Notes: a model not told the origin generated them from the letters alone. A stretch of 64,000 nt of DNA from Bradyrhizobium semiaridum (GCF_020329505.1 NZ_JAGKJJ010000003.1:186001-250000), one strand, 5' to 3'. Numbered from the stretch's first letter, positions 7,899-16,468 are shown. Translations and numbers: made by a program.

Positions 7899-9524
7899 CT
7901 AGCCTGCGCCGGCGAACGCCGCGGCGATCTCGCGCAGCTTGAACTTCTGGATCTTGCCGCTCGCCGTGCGCGGCAGCTCGGCCACCAGTTCGACGCGCTC
8001 GGGCCAGAACTGCTTCGCCATCCGCGCCTCGGCCAGATAGGCCTGCACGGCCGCCAAGTCGATCGTGCTTCCGCTGCGCGGCACGATGAATGCACAGCCG
8101 CGCTCGCCGAGCCGGGCATCCGGAAATCCGACGACCGCGACCGCGGCGACGGCGGGATGCTTGTAGAGCAGGTTCTCGATCTCGACGACCGGCACATTCT
8201 CGCCGCCGCGGATCAGGATGTCCTTCACCCGGCCGGAGATGCGGATGTAGCCGTCCGCGTCCATATAGGCGAGGTCGCCGGAATCGAACCAGCCGTCGCC
8301 GTCGAAGGTTTGCAGCTCCGGCCGCCTATAATAGCCTTTGAACATCTGGGCACCGCGCACCAGCAGTCGCCCCGGCTCGCCTGCCGGCAGCGGCCTACCG
8401 TCCGCATCTGCGATCCTGACTTCCATTCCCTCGAGCGAGCGACCGTCCGTGCTGGCCGATTTCTCCGCAGCGCGCGCCGGCTCGGTCAGCGTGCCGGACA
8501 GCACTTCCGTCATGCCCCAGAGCGAGCAGACCTTCGGGCCGAGCTCATCGGCCGCGCGCTCGATCAGCACCGACGGGATCGGCGCGCCGCCGCACAGGAA
8601 GGAGCGCAGGCTCGTCGGCTGCGGCGCGCCGCCCTTCACGGCCTCGCAGATATCTGCGAGGAACGGCGTCGACGCCGCAGTGTAGGTGACGCCTTCGCGC
8701 GCCATCAGGCCGACGCCGCGCTTGGCTTCCCAGACGTCCTGCAGGATCATGGTGCCGCCCAGATAGACCGAAAGCAGGACGATGGCGGCATAACCCGTCA
8801 TGTGGCCGACCGGCGAAGCCACCAGCAGCACGTCGCTGCTATCAAGTCCGAACCGGCCGGACAGCGCCTTGCAGCAGGCAATCAGCGAATTCGAGGTGTG
8901 CATGACGCCCTTGGGCTCGCCGGTCGTGCCCGATGTGAACATCAGCACGGCCACATCATCAGGACGCAGCCCAGGCGGAAGCTTTGCCGGCTCCGACGAC
9001 AGCATCACCTGTTCGAAGCCGGTTTCGCCCTCGCCATCCGCGACAATGACGTGCTTGAGATGCGGCAGCTCGGAGCGCATGCCCTCCGCCATCGCGGCGT
9101 AATCGAATCCGCGATAGCTCTTCGGCACGATGAAAACCTTGGCCTGACAGAAGTTCAGGATATAGAGCAGCTCGCGCTCGCGCAGGATCGGCATCACCGG
9201 GTTCATCACCGCACCGATCTTGCTGCATGCAAAGGCGGTGACGACGAACTCCCACCAGTTGGGCAATTGCACGGTGACGACATCGCCGCTGCTGACGCCG
9301 AGCTGCAGCAGCGAGCTCGCCGCCCGGTCGGCCAGATCGTTCAGCTCCCTATAGGTAATGCGCGGCCCCTGCTCGCGATCGGCACGGTCGGCGACAATCG
9401 CGACCTTGTCGGGCGCTCTGGCAACCGCCTCCGTCAGCAACTGGTCGACGGTCTTGTCGAGCCAATAACCGGCTTCCCGAAAATTCGCGTGAGAGGTGTC
9501 GCGCATGGCGGCGGCCGTGATCAT
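7899..9524 (-). CDS. AMP-forming carboxylate-CoA ligase (AliA-like)
   Basis: 541 residues of the ANL superfamily. The P-loop-like motif LMFTSGTTGEPKGVMHT, the adenine motif SLWGMTEVLSGT, the hinge region GWFDSGDLAYMDADGYIRISGRVKD and the catalytic Lys segment PRTASGKIQK are in order. The N-terminal layout (GYWLDKTVDQLL) and overall length resemble cyclohexanecarboxylate-CoA ligase AliA and short-chain acyl ligases. The ATG at 9524 was chosen over an in-frame start 19 codons upstream because AGGAGGGAAAG sits directly before it. It would activate the acid that feeds the island. A candidate MarR operator lies 53 bp upstream of the start. Confidence 0.87.
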   Translation of the reverse strand: MITAAAMRDTSHANFREAGYWLDKTVDQLLTEAVARAPDKVAIVADRADREQGPRITYRELNDLADRAASSLLQLGVSSGDVVTVQLPNWWEFVVTAFACSKIGAVMNPVMPILRERELLYILNFCQAKVFIVPKSYRGFDYAAMAEGMRSELPHLKHVIVADGEGETGFEQVMLSSEPAKLPPGLRPDDVAVLMFTSGTTGEPKGVMHTSNSLIACCKALSGRFGLDSSDVLLVASPVGHMTGYAAIVLLSVYLGGTMILQDVWEAKRGVGLMAREGVTYTAASTPFLADICEAVKGGAPQPTSLRSFLCGGAPIPSVLIERAADELGPKVCSLWGMTEVLSGTLTEPARAAEKSASTDGRSLEGMEVRIADADGRPLPAGEPGRLLVRGAQMFKGYYRRPELQTFDGDGWFDSGDLAYMDADGYIRISGRVKDILIRGGENVPVVEIENLLYKHPAVAAVAVVGFPDARLGERGCAFIVPRSGSTIDLAAVQAYLAEARMAKQFWPERVELVAELPRTASGKIQKFKLREIAAAFAGAG

Positions 9525-9576
9525 CTTTCCCTCCTGGTGGTGTCGTGCGCGTCCAGCTTGGTGCCGGTTATTTTCG

Positions 9577-9588
9577 TTCACGTGTGTA
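9577..9588. promoter_or_regulatory. Candidate MarR operator, site 2
   Basis: TTCACGTGTGTA fits TACRCNNGYGTA with one mismatch (second base) and lies 53-64 bp before the ligase start codon. It is less certain than the three perfect matches at 4921, 10841 and 10923. Confidence 0.45.
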
Positions 9589-9651
9589 CGTTATTGCAGA
9601 GTACGATTGACTGCCAATGGTCAGATTGTCGCTTCCCCGCCGCGTCGCCGG

Positions 9652-9872
9652 TCATTTCCCCGAGAACACCGGCTTCCGCTCTCGACGAAGGCCCTGACGC
9701 CCTCTTGGGCATCCGCGGTTCGCGAAATCGCGGCCAGCGTCTGCGCCTCCTCCTCGAGCTGACTTTCGAAGGACCGGTCATTGGTTTGCGAGAACAGCCG
9801 CTTGATGGCGCCGAACGCAAGTCCGCCGTCGATCGTGCATTCAAAACTCTTGGTCGCTGTAGCCAGTCCCAT
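9652..9872 (-). pseudogene. Enoyl-CoA hydratase remnant with large internal deletion and late frameshift
   Basis: A good ribosome site (AGGAGGGAGCCG) precedes the ATG at 9872, and the first 17 codons (MGLATATKSFECTIDGG) look like a normal hydratase N terminus. The frame then jumps straight into a hydratase C terminus, LAFGAIKRLFSQTNDRSFE and ADAQEGVRAFVE, so about 180 residues of the middle are missing. Near the end one base appears lost: the frame in use reads ESGSRC, while a shift at that GAGAGCGG gives ERKPVFSGK and a TGA at 9652, the expected tail of the family. The gene lay downstream of the DECR-like SDR with 11 bp between them. It is read as a pseudogene; a functional 80-residue protein is unlikely because the oxyanion hole is gone. 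Confidence 0.75.
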
Positions 9873-9883
9873 CGGCTCCCTCC

Positions 9884-10765
9884 TCAGATCGACCGCGCCT
9901 GCTTTTCTTTCTGCACCGAGGCCTGAATGGCCTCGCGCGCCCGTTGCCAGTCGGCCGGCGAAAGCTTCGAGAGTCCGGCGAACGTGCTCGGCGCGGCCAG
10001 GTGGTGACCGCCGTCGATGCTGATCGTGTCGCCCGTGATGTAGCTGCAGCCATCCGACATCAGGAAGATCAAGAGATTGCGCAGCTCGTCCATCTTGCCG
10101 AAACGCCGGAGCGGCACTTCATCGGCTTGCGTCGCACCGACGCCGGTCTCTGCCAGCGGATTGAGCTTGTCCCAAGCGCCCTCGGTCGGAAACGGCCCGG
10201 GCGCAATCGCATTGACGCGGATATTCTTCGGTCCCCACTCCACCGCGAGCGACATCGTCATGGCGTGCACGGCCGCCTTCGCCATCGCCGCCGGCACCAC
10301 ATAGGCCGACCCGGTCCACACCCAGGTCACCAGATTGCTGATGATGACCCCCGGCAGATCAGCAGCGATCCAGCGCTTGCCGCAGGCCAGCGAGGCGTAG
10401 AACGAGCCGTCCATCACCGTCGAGCGGACCGCCTCGTAGCCGCGCGGCGACAGGCTTTCGGTCGGCGCCAGGAAATTCGCGCCGGCATTGTTGACGAGTC
10501 CGGTCAACGGTCCGTCGGCCCAGATGCGATCCATCATCGCTTCGATGCCGTCGGGGTCGCGCACATTGGCGAGCAATGCCGACGCCTGTCCTCCCGAGCG
10601 CGAGCGAATTTCCTGCGCGGCTTGATCCAGAACCTCCTTGCGCCGTCCGCAGATGTAGACCTGGGCGCCATGGGCGGCAAAGCCGACTGCCATCTCCTTG
10701 CCGAGCCCGGTCCCTCCGCCGGTGACCAGGATACGCTTTCCCTTGAGCACGGCAGCGTCGAACAT
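9884..10765 (-). CDS. SDR-family 2,4-dienoyl-CoA reductase-like (DECR type)
   Basis: 293 residues with VTGGGTGLGKEMA at the cofactor loop (about residues 14-26) and VNNAGANFLAP. The YxxxK active site is altered: the segment reads VVPAAMAKAAVHAM, keeping the Lys but without the Tyr. This is the arrangement in NADPH-dependent 2,4-dienoyl-CoA reductases, which also share LAVEWGPKNIRVNAIAPGP and the long C-terminal extension after SIDGGHHL. It probably reduces conjugated dienoyl-CoA intermediates. The start is in a 215-bp gap shared with the divergent MarR gene; two operator-like palindromes stand there. Confidence 0.88.
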   Translation of the reverse strand: MFDAAVLKGKRILVTGGGTGLGKEMAVGFAAHGAQVYICGRRKEVLDQAAQEIRSRSGGQASALLANVRDPDGIEAMMDRIWADGPLTGLVNNAGANFLAPTESLSPRGYEAVRSTVMDGSFYASLACGKRWIAADLPGVIISNLVTWVWTGSAYVVPAAMAKAAVHAMTMSLAVEWGPKNIRVNAIAPGPFPTEGAWDKLNPLAETGVGATQADEVPLRRFGKMDELRNLLIFLMSDGCSYITGDTISIDGGHHLAAPSTFAGLSKLSPADWQRAREAIQASVQKEKQARSI

Positions 10766-10840
10766 CGAAGGCTTCCTTCCCTGATGGCTGAAATTGGCCG
10801 CCGGCTCGCCGGCAGGTAGCGGCGCCTATATCCGTATTAA

Positions 10841-10852
10841 TACACTAGCGTA
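10841..10852. promoter_or_regulatory. Candidate MarR operator, site 3 (before the DECR-like gene)
   Basis: TACACTAGCGTA, a perfect match to TACRCNNGYGTA, 76 bp before the reductase start. The flanks (CGTATTAA on the left, CTTATTCT on the right) are AT-rich compared with the surroundings, as expected at a promoter. Confidence 0.65.
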
Positions 10853-10922
10853 CTTATTCTGTAAATCACCCGATGCCACCGGCTCAAGGCGTTCCGTTCA
10901 TTCGACGACCTTCCCTTTAAAA

Positions 10923-10934
10923 TACGCTGGTGTA
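10923..10934. promoter_or_regulatory. Candidate MarR operator, site 4 (autoregulatory)
   Basis: TACGCTGGTGTA lies 47 bp before the MarR start codon; its reverse complement TACACCAGCGTA fits the same TACRCNNGYGTA repeat. Having one copy in front of the regulator itself and one in front of the divergent gene is the normal layout for a self-regulated MarR repressor. Confidence 0.65.
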
Positions 10935-10980
10935 TGGTATTGCTGAACCGCCCCCGACTCGGGCTTCAAAAGGAAACAGC

Positions 10981-11499
10981 ATGGTCGATCAGCCCGATTG
11001 GGATCTGCGGCTCGGATACCTGATCCATGACGTATCGCGGCTCAGGCGCATGATGTTCGACCGCGCCCTGGCGCCGCTCGGCATCACCCGTTCGCAATGG
11101 TGGGTGCTGGCGTTCATCTCGCGCAAGGACGGCCTGCCCCAGACCCAGCTCGCCAATGAGCTCGATGTCGGCAAGGTCGCCGTCGGCGCCCTGATTGACC
11201 GGCTCGAGGCTTCCGGTTTCGTGCTGCGCCAGGCCGATCCGGTCGACCGCCGCGTCAAGCGCGTCTATGTCACCAAGCAGGCGCGCGGCTTCCTGGAGAA
11301 GCTGCGCAAGGAAACCGACAAGTTCAACGCCCAGATCGTCAACGGCATCGATCGCAAGCAGCTCGAGGCCGCCTCCGATGCGCTGCTCGCCATGAAGCAC
11401 AATCTGCTCGCCATGTCGGACGGTGCAGCCCCCAACGACGACGAACAGGAAGAGGCTCAACCCGCCAAGGCCCGGAAAAAGAAGCGGGCGGCGGCTTGA
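10981..11499 (+). CDS. MarR-family transcriptional regulator of the acyl-CoA island
   Basis: 172 residues starting MVDQPDWDLRLGYLIHD, with AAAGGAAACAGC before the ATG. The winged helix-turn-helix covers about residues 40-105: ITRSQWWVLAFIS, the recognition part LANELDVGKVAVGALIDRLEASGF, and the wing DPVDRRVKRVYVT. The C-terminal tail is Lys/Arg-rich (KARKKKRAAA), which is unusual and may add nonspecific DNA affinity. MarR proteins of this size often repress CoA-thioester catabolic genes and release DNA on binding a CoA ester; BadR of Rhodopseudomonas is the comparison suggested by the neighbours. It is divergent from the DECR-like gene, with candidate operators at 4921, 9577, 10841 and 10923. 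Confidence 0.88.
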   Translation: MVDQPDWDLRLGYLIHDVSRLRRMMFDRALAPLGITRSQWWVLAFISRKDGLPQTQLANELDVGKVAVGALIDRLEASGFVLRQADPVDRRVKRVYVTKQARGFLEKLRKETDKFNAQIVNGIDRKQLEAASDALLAMKHNLLAMSDGAAPNDDEQEEAQPAKARKKKRAAA

Positions 11500-11616
11500 T
11501 GCCGAACCACCCGCCCCTGCGGATCGCGGCGTCGGGCGTCTCTGAAATACTGGATGACCGTGTGCGCGGGTGATGACACCGCGTTGTTCACGCGATGCCA
11601 ACCCACAGTCCGCGTC

Positions 11617-11636
11617 GTCCCTGCGAAAGCAGGGAC
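11617..11636. repeat. Short hairpin GTCCCTGC-GAAA-GCAGGGAC
   Basis: A perfect 8-bp stem closed by a GAAA tetraloop in the gap after the MarR gene. It is compact enough to be a REP-like element or an RNA 3' end hairpin; no T tract follows, so it is not a classic terminator. Confidence 0.6.
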
Positions 11637-11681
11637 CACCGATGTCGGTTGTTGTGCGATGCTGGTACCACCAATCCTACC

Positions 11682-11814
11682 TTAAAGCGCGATGAGATTT
11701 GGTTGAATCGTCATCGCGCTTTAGCTCTTTGTTTGAGCTTGATCTCCGCGCAAACGCGTCCCGCGTTTGTCGCGAGTGAAAACCGCTTCGCAGTTTTCCG
11801 GATCATGCTTTAGC
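11682..11814. repeat. Intergenic palindromic repeat, copy 2 (inverted, extended)
   Basis: TTAAAGCGCGATGAGAT and ATCGTCATCGCGCTTTAG form the same hairpin seen at 6025-6067. It is followed by TTGTTTGAG and, after an extra block with its own small repeat (AAACGCG, CGCGTTT), by TTTTCCGGATCATGCTTTAG. Compared with copies 1 and 3 the order is inverted and about 30 bp have been added. It fills most of the convergent gap between the MarR gene and glxR; the rest of 11500-11829 holds only the hairpin at 11617 and no reading frame with family similarity. Confidence 0.8.
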
Positions 11815-11829
11815 GGCAGCCTTGCCGCC

Positions 11830-12717
11830 TCACGCCGCCGCCACCTCGTGGCCGGCCATCACCTCCAGCGCCCGCAAGATGCCGGAGTGATCCCACGCCT
11901 TGCCGCCGAGGGCGGTGCAGGCGTTGAACAGCTGCTGCGCGGCGGCGGTGCCGGGCAGCGACAGCCCGAGCGCCCGCGCGCCCTCCAGCGCGAGGTTGAG
12001 ATCCTTCTGATGCAGCTCGATGCGGAAACCCGGATCGAAATTGCGCTTCAACATCCTCTCGCCGTGCACTTCGAGGATCCGCGACGACGCAAAGCCGCCC
12101 ATCAAGGCCTGGCGCACCAGCGCCGGATCGGCGCCGGCCTTCGACGCGAACAGCAGGGCCTCGCTCACCGCCTCGATGGTCAGCGCCACGATGATCTGGT
12201 TGGCGACCTTGGTGGTCTGGCCGTCGCCATTGCCGCCGACATGGGTGACGTTTTTGCCCATCGTGTCGAACACCGGCTTCATTGCGCCGAACGCCCGCTC
12301 CTTGCCGCCGACCATGATGGTCAGGCTCGCGGCCTTGGCGCCGACCTCGCCACCCGAGACCGGCGCGTCGAGATAGTCGGCCCCGAGCGCCTCGATCTTC
12401 CGCGCGAACTCCTTGGTCGCCAGCGGCGAGATCGAGGACATGTCGACCACGATCATGCCCTTGGAGACGCCCTCCGCGACGCCATTCCTTCCGAACAGCA
12501 CCGCCTCCACATGCGGCGTATCCGGCACCATGATGATGACGGCATCGGCCTCCTCCGCGACCTGCTTCGCGGAGTCGCAGGCAATCCCGCCGGCGGCAAC
12601 CAATTCCGGCGGCAGCGCCGCGACGTCGTGCAGGAACACACGGTAACCGGCCGCTAGGATGTGCGCGGCCATCGGGCGTCCCATGGTGCCCAGCCCGATG
12701 AATCCAATGTCTTTCAT
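11830..12717 (-). CDS. glxR: 2-hydroxy-3-oxopropionate (tartronate semialdehyde) reductase
   Basis: 295 residues of the beta-hydroxyacid dehydrogenase family. The N-terminal Rossmann loop is IGFIGLGTMGRPMAAHI (residues 4-20). The substrate motif YLDAPVSGGEVGAKAASL and the catalytic Lys segment GQTTKVANQI (about residues 165-175) are intact. It reduces tartronate semialdehyde to D-glycerate with NAD(P)H. Assignment to this reaction, rather than 3-hydroxyisobutyrate oxidation, rests on the adjacent hydroxypyruvate isomerase and glyoxylate carboligase genes in the same direction. It is the last gene of the gcl-hyi-glxR unit. Confidence 0.92.
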   Translation of the reverse strand: MKDIGFIGLGTMGRPMAAHILAAGYRVFLHDVAALPPELVAAGGIACDSAKQVAEEADAVIIMVPDTPHVEAVLFGRNGVAEGVSKGMIVVDMSSISPLATKEFARKIEALGADYLDAPVSGGEVGAKAASLTIMVGGKERAFGAMKPVFDTMGKNVTHVGGNGDGQTTKVANQIIVALTIEAVSEALLFASKAGADPALVRQALMGGFASSRILEVHGERMLKRNFDPGFRIELHQKDLNLALEGARALGLSLPGTAAAQQLFNACTALGGKAWDHSGILRALEVMAGHEVAAA

Positions 12718-12740
12718 TTTGCCTCTCCCGTCGGCTGACT

Positions 12741-13526
12741 TCAGGTCTCGAACGTATGCGCGGCGTGCCAGCCGAGGCTCTCGACCGTGGTGGTGCGCGG
12801 CTTGTATTCGCAGCCGATCCAGCCGCGATAACCGATGCTGTCGAGGTGCTTGAACAAATAGGAATAATTGATCTCGCCAGTGCCAGGCTCGTGGCGGCCC
12901 GGATTGTCGGCGAGCTGCACATGCGCGATGCGGTCGAGATGCTTCTGCACGGTTCGTGCGATGTCACCCTCCATGATCTGCATGTGATAGATGTCGTACT
13001 GGATGAACAAATTGGGCGAGCGCACCTCGGAGATCAGCTGCACCGCTTGCTCCGTTCCGCTCAGGAAGAAGCCCGGAATATCCAGCGTGTTGATCGGCTC
13101 GATCAGCAGCTTGATGCCGTGCTCGGAAAGCCTGCCGGCGGCATAGCGCAGATTGGAGACGAGCACCTCGTTGAGGTCCGCCCTGTCCGTCCCCGCGGGC
13201 GCGATGCCGACCAGGCAATTGAGCTGCCGGCAGTCCAACGCCTTGGCATAGTCGATGGCGCGCGCCACGCCATCGCGGAACTCGTCGACGCGATCGCGCA
13301 GGATCGCGATGCCGCGCTCGCCAGCGGCCCAGTTGCCGGCAGGAAGGTTGTGCAGCACCTGGGTCAGGTCACAGCGCGCCAGCTCCTCGCACAGCTGCGC
13401 CTTGTCGTAGTCGTAGGGGAACAGATATTCGACCGCACTGAAGCCGGCGGCCTTGGCGGCCGCGAAGCGGTCAATGAACGGCAGCTCGTTGAAAAGCATG
13501 GTGAGATTGGCGGCAAATTGCGGCAT
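12741..13526 (-). CDS. hyi: Hydroxypyruvate isomerase
   Basis: 261 residues of the xylose-isomerase-like TIM barrel fold, matching Hyi in length and motifs: MPQFAANLTMLFNELPFIDR at the start, the metal-ligand strand LLIEPINTLDIPGFF, QYDIYHMQIMEGD and GWIGCEYKP. It interconverts hydroxypyruvate and tartronate semialdehyde. It lies between gcl and glxR with gaps of 39 and 23 bp, so the three are almost certainly cotranscribed. Confidence 0.95.
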   Translation of the reverse strand: MPQFAANLTMLFNELPFIDRFAAAKAAGFSAVEYLFPYDYDKAQLCEELARCDLTQVLHNLPAGNWAAGERGIAILRDRVDEFRDGVARAIDYAKALDCRQLNCLVGIAPAGTDRADLNEVLVSNLRYAAGRLSEHGIKLLIEPINTLDIPGFFLSGTEQAVQLISEVRSPNLFIQYDIYHMQIMEGDIARTVQKHLDRIAHVQLADNPGRHEPGTGEINYSYLFKHLDSIGYRGWIGCEYKPRTTTVESLGWHAAHTFET

Positions 13527-13565
13527 GGGTGATGTCTCCGCTTGAAGCAGTGCAAAAGGATCGCG

Positions 13566-15353
13566 TCAGGCCGGCAGCAGCGTGCCGGATCGTTGCGCGC
13601 TCGGCATGTCATCGAGCGGCAGGTCGAGCACCTCCTCGAATTCGACGATGTTGTCGATCTCCGTCCCCATCGCGATGTTGGTGACCCGCTCGAGAATGAA
13701 CTCGACCACCACGGGCACCCGGTGCTTGGCCATCAGCTCGCGCGCGGCCGCGAACGCTGCCTGGGCGTCGTTCGGATCGGTGACCCGGATCGCCTTGCAG
13801 CCCAGTCCTTCGGCGACGGCCACATGGTCGACGCCGTAGACGCCGAGTTCGGGTGCGTTGATGTTCTCGAACGAAAGCTGGACGTTGTAGTCCATGTCGA
13901 AGCCGCGCTGCGCCTGCCGGATCAAGCCGAGATACGAGTTGTTCACGACGACGTGGATGTAGGGCAGATTGAACTGCGCCCCGACCGCGAGCTCCTCGAT
14001 CAGGAACTGGAAGTCGTAGTCACCCGAGAGTGCGACGATGTCCCGGTCGGGATCGGCGGCACGCACACCAAGTGCGGCCGGCAACGTCCAGCCGAGTGGA
14101 CCGGCCTGCCCGGCATTGATCCAGTTGCGCGGACGATAGACGTTGAGGAACTGGGCTCCGGCGATCTGCGACAATCCGATCACGGTCACGTAACAGGTGT
14201 CGCGGCCGAACGCCTTGTTCATCTCCTCATAGACGCGCTGCGGCTTGATCGGGATGTTGTCGAAGTGGCTCTTGCGCAGCATCGTGCGCTTGCGGTCGCG
14301 GCAGGCGGCGGGCCAGGCCTGCCGGTCGCGCAGCTTGCCCGACTTGCGCCACTCCTTGGCGACACTCACGAACAATTCCAGCGCCGCCTTCGCGTCCGAC
14401 ACGATGCCGAGATCCGGATTGAAGACGCGGCCGATCTGCGTCGGCTCGATGTCGACATGAACGAACTTGCGGCCCCTGGTGTAGGTCTCGATCGAGCCGG
14501 TATGGCGGTTGGCCCAGCGATTGCCGATGCCAAGGACGAAATCGGAGTCCAGCATCGTGGCGTTGGCGTAGCGATGGCTGGTCTGCAGGCCCACCATGCC
14601 CGCCATCAGCGCGTGATCGTCGGGAATGGCGCCCCATGCCATCAACGTCGGGACCACGGGAACGTTGACAGCCTCCGCGAAGGCAACCAGCAGCTCGGAC
14701 GCATCGGCATTGACGACGCCGCCGCCGGCGACGATCAGCGGCCGCTCCGCGGCATTGAGCATCTCGAGCGCCTTCTCGATCTGCTTGCGCGTCGCCGCCG
14801 GCTTGTAGACCGCCAGCGGCGCATAGGTCTCGTCGTCGAACTCGATTTCGGCCAGTTGCACGTCGAGCGGAAGATCGATGAGGACCGGTCCCGGCCGTCC
14901 CGACCGCATGATGTGGAACGCCTGGCTGAATACGCGCGGCACCAGCGCCGGCTCGCGCACGGTGACGGCCCATTTCGTCACCGGCTTGGCGATCGCTTCG
15001 ATGTCGACGGCCTGGAAATCCTCCTTGTAGAGCCGCGCCCGCGGCGCCTGCCCGGTGATGCAGAGGATCGGAATCGAATCGGCGATCGCCGAATAGAGGC
15101 CGGTGATCATGTCGGTTCCGGCGGGTCCCGATGTGCCGATGCAGACGCCGATATTGCCCGCCGTGGCCCGCGTGTAGCCTTCGGCCATGTGCGAGGCGCC
15201 TTCGACGTGCCGCGCCAGGATGTGCCTGATCGAACCGTTCCGCTTCAAGGCAGAATAAAGCGGGTTGATCGCCGCGCCGGGAACGCCGAAGGCACACGTG
15301 ATGCCTTCGCGTTCGAGAATGCGCACCGCTGCATCGACTGCTCGCATCTTCAT
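13566..15353 (-). CDS. gcl: Glyoxylate carboligase (tartronate semialdehyde synthase)
   Basis: 595 residues, ThDP-dependent. The order is the ThDP pyrimidine domain ([15 protein letters not shown], then [20 protein letters not shown]), the FAD/dihydroorotate-like middle domain, and the diphosphate domain with [14 protein letters not shown] and [19 protein letters not shown]. Val50 in ARHVEGASH stands where most relatives have the catalytic Glu; this is the known hallmark of Gcl. It joins two glyoxylates to tartronate semialdehyde and CO2. The MKMRAVDAA start agrees with the E. coli enzyme's [10 protein letters not shown]. The 182-bp gap upstream has no gene; TTTTCTG (15461-15467) and CAGAAAA (15493-15499) form an inverted repeat there. 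Confidence 0.97.
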   Translation of the reverse strand: MKMRAVDAAVRILEREGITCAFGVPGAAINPLYSALKRNGSIRHILARHVEGASHMAEGYTRATAGNIGVCIGTSGPAGTDMITGLYSAIADSIPILCITGQAPRARLYKEDFQAVDIEAIAKPVTKWAVTVREPALVPRVFSQAFHIMRSGRPGPVLIDLPLDVQLAEIEFDDETYAPLAVYKPAATRKQIEKALEMLNAAERPLIVAGGGVVNADASELLVAFAEAVNVPVVPTLMAWGAIPDDHALMAGMVGLQTSHRYANATMLDSDFVLGIGNRWANRHTGSIETYTRGRKFVHVDIEPTQIGRVFNPDLGIVSDAKAALELFVSVAKEWRKSGKLRDRQAWPAACRDRKRTMLRKSHFDNIPIKPQRVYEEMNKAFGRDTCYVTVIGLSQIAGAQFLNVYRPRNWINAGQAGPLGWTLPAALGVRAADPDRDIVALSGDYDFQFLIEELAVGAQFNLPYIHVVVNNSYLGLIRQAQRGFDMDYNVQLSFENINAPELGVYGVDHVAVAEGLGCKAIRVTDPNDAQAAFAAARELMAKHRVPVVVEFILERVTNIAMGTEIDNIVEFEEVLDLPLDDMPSAQRSGTLLPA

Positions 15354-15535
15354 CTGATGATCCCACTTCGCTACGAGTTGGCTTGGCAGGATCATCCGGT
15401 GCGCGCGCGTCGATCTCAACGCCGTCGCTACAATTTTCCGCGCTGTGGCAGCGTTCGCGATTTTCTGTATGTCTCCAATCGATTAGCGTCGGCAGAAAAA
15501 TGGAAATCGTTGCGCAGCGAGAGACGCAACGGGCG

Positions 15536-16387
15536 TCACGCCGGTTCCTGCTGCGCAAGGCTGTTGCCGCGGAGCTCGGCCGTGAGCTCGGCCGCAATGC
15601 GGTGCACGACAGCGCCGATCTCCGGCAGGCGCTCATGCATCATCCGGTCCGCCATGCCCGAGACGGAAATCGCGGCAAACGGCTCGCTGCAATCGTTGAA
15701 CACCACCGCGGCCACGCAACGCAGGCCAAGCCGCGCCTCTTCATCGTCCACCGCATAACCCTGGCGCCGCACCGTCTCCAATTCCTTGAACAGTTCGCCG
15801 GGCCGTATGATCGACTTTTCCGTCAGGCGCGGCATGCCCTGACGGCGGATGATCGCATTGACGTCGGCATCGGAATAGGCGGCGAGCACCGCCTTACCCA
15901 GTCCCGACGCGATCATCGCGACGCGTCCGCCCACCTTGGTCACCGAACGCATGATCTCGCGGCTTTCGATGCGGGACACGATGATGATGGATTCATCGTC
16001 GACCACGGCAAGATTGGCGGTTTCCCTGGTCTGGTCACGCAGCTTGCGCAGATAGGGCAATGCCCGCGCTGCAAAATTCCGCCGGCGCATGAAGGTCGAG
16101 CCGACCACAAAACTTTGCGCGCCGATGTGCCATTTGGATTCCTCGCGGTCGAACTGCACGAACCTGCGGTTTTCGAGCGTCGTCAGCAGCCGATGAACAG
16201 TCGACGGCGACAGGCCGGTGCGGATCGCAAGATCGGTCAGCCGATAGCCTTCGTCATCCTCTGCGAGGGTCTCCATGATCTGCAGCGCGCGATCGACGGA
16301 TTGTACGCCGCCATCGCGCGCGTCGGGGTCCGGCTGTGCGCGAAGATCGGGGTCGGACGGCCTGCGCCGGATCGGCTCTCGTTTCAT
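15536..16387 (-). CDS. IclR-family regulator, probably of the gcl operon
   Basis: 283 residues. The N-terminal winged helix spans about residues 27-85 (SVDRALQIMETLA, LTDLAIRTGLSPSTVHRLLTTLENRRF). The C-terminal IclR effector domain includes SGLGKAVLAAYSD, RRQGYAVDDEEARLGLRCVAA and a final NDCSEPFAAISVSG. It sits just upstream of gcl in the same direction, like AllR-type repressors that sense glyoxylate; that link is inferred. The ATG at 16387 was taken, although an adjacent in-frame GTG at 16390 is possible. Confidence 0.88.
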   Translation of the reverse strand: MKREPIRRRPSDPDLRAQPDPDARDGGVQSVDRALQIMETLAEDDEGYRLTDLAIRTGLSPSTVHRLLTTLENRRFVQFDREESKWHIGAQSFVVGSTFMRRRNFAARALPYLRKLRDQTRETANLAVVDDESIIIVSRIESREIMRSVTKVGGRVAMIASGLGKAVLAAYSDADVNAIIRRQGMPRLTEKSIIRPGELFKELETVRRQGYAVDDEEARLGLRCVAAVVFNDCSEPFAAISVSGMADRMMHERLPEIGAVVHRIAAELTAELRGNSLAQQEPA

Positions 16388-16458
16388 CACGACATGCCCC
16401 TAACCAGTTGCGCTTCAGAGCGGAATTGCTCGCGGCGAAGCCACCTAGATTTGGCATT

Positions 16459-16468
16459 TGGCATGCCA
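16459..16468. promoter_or_regulatory. Palindrome TGGCATGCCA upstream of the IclR gene
   Basis: A perfect 10-bp palindrome 72 bp before the IclR start, with an additional half-copy TGGCAT at 16452-16457. Position and symmetry suit an autoregulatory operator, but no second perfect copy was found before gcl. Confidence 0.35.

Noticed and set aside
13542..15758. A 738-codon open frame on the plus strand opposite gcl
   Set aside because: It mirrors gcl codon structure, has no recognisable domain, and gcl on the other strand is certain. Long antisense frames are expected at this GC content.
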